Shown: piece by piece, positions 6,196 to 7,210 of the stretch
Layout: the number at the start of each line of letters is the position of its first letter
Numbering within the stretch: the first letter of the stretch is position 1
NCBI GenBank assembly: GCA_021156385.1
Contig: JAJNDL010000051.1
Span: forward strand, 1 to 7,210
Source: Moraxellaceae bacterium
Lineage (GTDB): Bacteria; Pseudomonadota; Gammaproteobacteria; Pseudomonadales; Moraxellaceae
DNA: 7,210 nt
Reading direction: 5' to 3'
Program-made: the position numbers and the translations under genes
The notes under the pieces: model-generated
What the model was told of the DNA's origin: nothing
What the model saw: the letters and a program-made list of their open reading frames with translations, nothing else
The model's database searches: none

Positions 6196-7210
6196 ATGCT
6201 GAAATTACAATTCCTCGATAACCGCCAGCCCTCCATGTGGCTGGTTGATCAGCGCATTTCCATCGGCCGCGACAAGAGCAACAGCCTCGTCATCAACGAC
6301 GAGGGCGTCAGCGTCTTCCACGCCGAGCTGCGCCAGGAAGACGGCAAGCTCTTCATCTGGGACTCCGGCAGCGTCAACGGTACCTTCGTCAACGGCGAGA
6401 AGGTCTCCGGCAAGCGCGAGGTCAAGGCCGGCGACGTCATCCGTTTCCACCTCATCGACGTGCAGGTCGTGGACCCCTCCAAGGGCCCGGCGCCGGCGTT
6501 GCCGGAAGCCCTGAAGCGCGAGCTGGAGAAGCCCGCCGTGCCGCAGTGGCAGGTGAAGGCCATGACCGGCACCATCTCCGGCAAGATGTTCCTCGTCGAC
6601 GGTACCAAGGTCATCGGCCGCGACCCCGGCTGCGACATCGTCATTGCCGGCGCGCACGTGTCGCGTCGCCATGCCGAGCTGTCCATGCGCGGCGGCAAGC
6701 TGTGGGTGAAGGACCTCGGCTCCTCCAATGGCACCTTCGTCAACGGCAAGCGCAACGACGAAACCGCCCTGAAGAACGGCGATGAAGTGAAGTTCGACGC
6801 CATGGCCTTCAAGATCGTCGGTCCGGCCGACCAGCCGGAAGAAGAGTCCTTCGAAGAAGCCGAGATGACGCAGTTCCGTCCGGCCGTGGCAGCTCCCAAG
6901 CCGGCCGCGGCGCCCGCCCCGGCTGCTCCGGCCCCTGCTCCCAAGCCGGCGCCGGCGCCGGCGGCCGCCGCTCCGGCACCCAAGCCTGCTGCGGCCCCGG
7001 CCCCGGCCCCGGCGCCCAAACCTGCTCCCGCTCCGGGTCCTGCCGCCGCGCCGCGGCCGGCGCCGGCACCCGGTCCGGCCGCGGCCAAGCCCGCTCCGGC
7101 TCCTGCCGCCAAGCCCGCCCCGGCGGCCACACCGAAGCCGGCTGCCAAGCCGGCCCCAGCGGCAGCCGCTCCGGCCAAGAGTGGTGGCGGCCTCGGCATC
7201 ATCATCGGCG
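6196..7210 (+). CDS. Two-FHA-domain protein with Ala/Pro/Lys linker and probable membrane anchor, 3' end missing
   Basis: Probable phosphothreonine-binding signalling or scaffold protein; 338 codons are visible and the frame is open at the right edge. FHA domain 1 spans about 5-92 with GR (24-25), S39-x-x-H42 and N61-G-T. FHA domain 2 spans about 118-208 with GR (141-142), S156-x-x-H159 and N178-G-T180. Both therefore keep the Gly-Arg, Ser, His and Asn residues typical of phosphopeptide binding. An acidic stretch follows (EEESFEEAE, 215-223), then T225 in EMTQF. Residues 232-328 are almost entirely Ala, Pro and Lys. GGGLGIIIG (330-338) looks like the start of a transmembrane helix, so the FHA domains would be cytoplasmic (inference). 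ATG at 6196 has GGAAGG (6182-6187) with an 8-base spacer. The start lies 48 bases after gspD with no terminator between, so co-transcription is likely. The partner kinase is not in view. Confidence 0.9.
   Translation, partial: MLKLQFLDNRQPSMWLVDQRISIGRDKSNSLVINDEGVSVFHAELRQEDGKLFIWDSGSVNGTFVNGEKVSGKREVKAGDVIRFHLIDVQVVDPSKGPAPALPEALKRELEKPAVPQWQVKAMTGTISGKMFLVDGTKVIGRDPGCDIVIAGAHVSRRHAELSMRGGKLWVKDLGSSNGTFVNGKRNDETALKNGDEVKFDAMAFKIVGPADQPEEESFEEAEMTQFRPAVAAPKPAAAPAPAAPAPAPKPAPAPAAAAPAPKPAAAPAPAPAPKPAPAPGPAAAPRPAPAPGPAAAKPAPAPAAKPAPAATPKPAAKPAPAAAAPAKSGGGLGIIIG
6889..7179 (+). repeat. Low-complexity Ala/Pro/Lys-coding tract in the FHA gene
   Basis: Codons 232-328 of the FHA gene form an irregular array of units such as APAP, KPAP and PAAAP. 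The tract holds nine Lys, one Arg and no acidic residue, so it is strongly basic. At the DNA level it is an imperfect GC-rich repeat of gcc/ccg/gct codons. Such stretches are prone to length change and assembly error. In the protein it is expected to be an extended flexible linker between the FHA pair and the anchor, as in TonB-like or histone-H1-like spacers (analogy only). Confidence 0.8.

Noticed and set aside
6165..6221. An 18-codon ORF starting at an ATG in the gspD-FHA gap and overlapping the FHA start.
   Set aside because: It has no ribosome site and no notable residue pattern, and it overlaps the well-supported start at 6196 in another frame. It is most likely chance.
6249..7205. A 318-codon minus-strand frame with a long Ala/Gly repeat.
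   Set aside because: It is the complement of the Ala/Pro/Lys linker; the gct/gcc/ccg codons read as Gly/Ala on the other strand. No domain is visible.
1..7210. tRNA or rRNA genes, CRISPR arrays, insertion sequences, attachment sites or prophage genes.
   Set aside because: I found no cloverleaf-like sequence, regular spaced repeats, transposase-like frame or paired terminal repeats on reading both strands by eye.

Overview
The window is a G+C-rich bacterial chromosome segment with tightly packed genes and a strong preference for codons ending in G or C. A GspN-GspC-GspD gene order, a short H-NS protein of the TWSGRGKRPKW type and a DUF481 outer-membrane protein point to a gammaproteobacterium, probably near the Xanthomonadales/Nevskiales/Chromatiales side. 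That placement is inferred from gene content and is not firm.

Layout: (1) 1-855, minus strand: most of a YfeH-type bile acid:sodium symporter-like transporter, running off the left edge. (2) 856-1041: an A/T-rich divergent promoter region. (3) 1042-1377, plus: an H-NS family nucleoid protein. (4) 1392-1415: a perfect hairpin between convergent genes. (5) 1426-2172, minus: a DUF481 outer-membrane beta-barrel protein with a signal peptide. (6) 2173-2339: a second divergent promoter region. (7) 2340-6147, plus: three type II secretion genes, gspN, gspC and gspD. (8) 6196-7210, plus: a two-FHA-domain protein with a long Ala/Pro/Lys linker and the beginning of a probable membrane anchor, running off the right edge.

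How the genes fit together: GspC, anchored in the inner membrane, reaches through the periplasm with its HR domain to the N0 domain of the outer-membrane secretin GspD. GspN is an accessory inner-membrane protein of the same system. The FHA gene starts 48 bases after gspD on the same strand, so it is probably co-transcribed. This raises the possibility of phosphothreonine-dependent control or scaffolding of the secretion system, though the sequence does not prove a functional link. The transporter, H-NS and DUF481 genes look like ordinary chromosomal neighbours of the secretion operon.

I found no tRNA, rRNA, CRISPR array, insertion sequence or phage gene. No wholly new system is evident. The most interesting points are the FHA protein coupled to a T2SS operon, and a sharp patch of otherwise unused codons inside the most conserved part of gspD.
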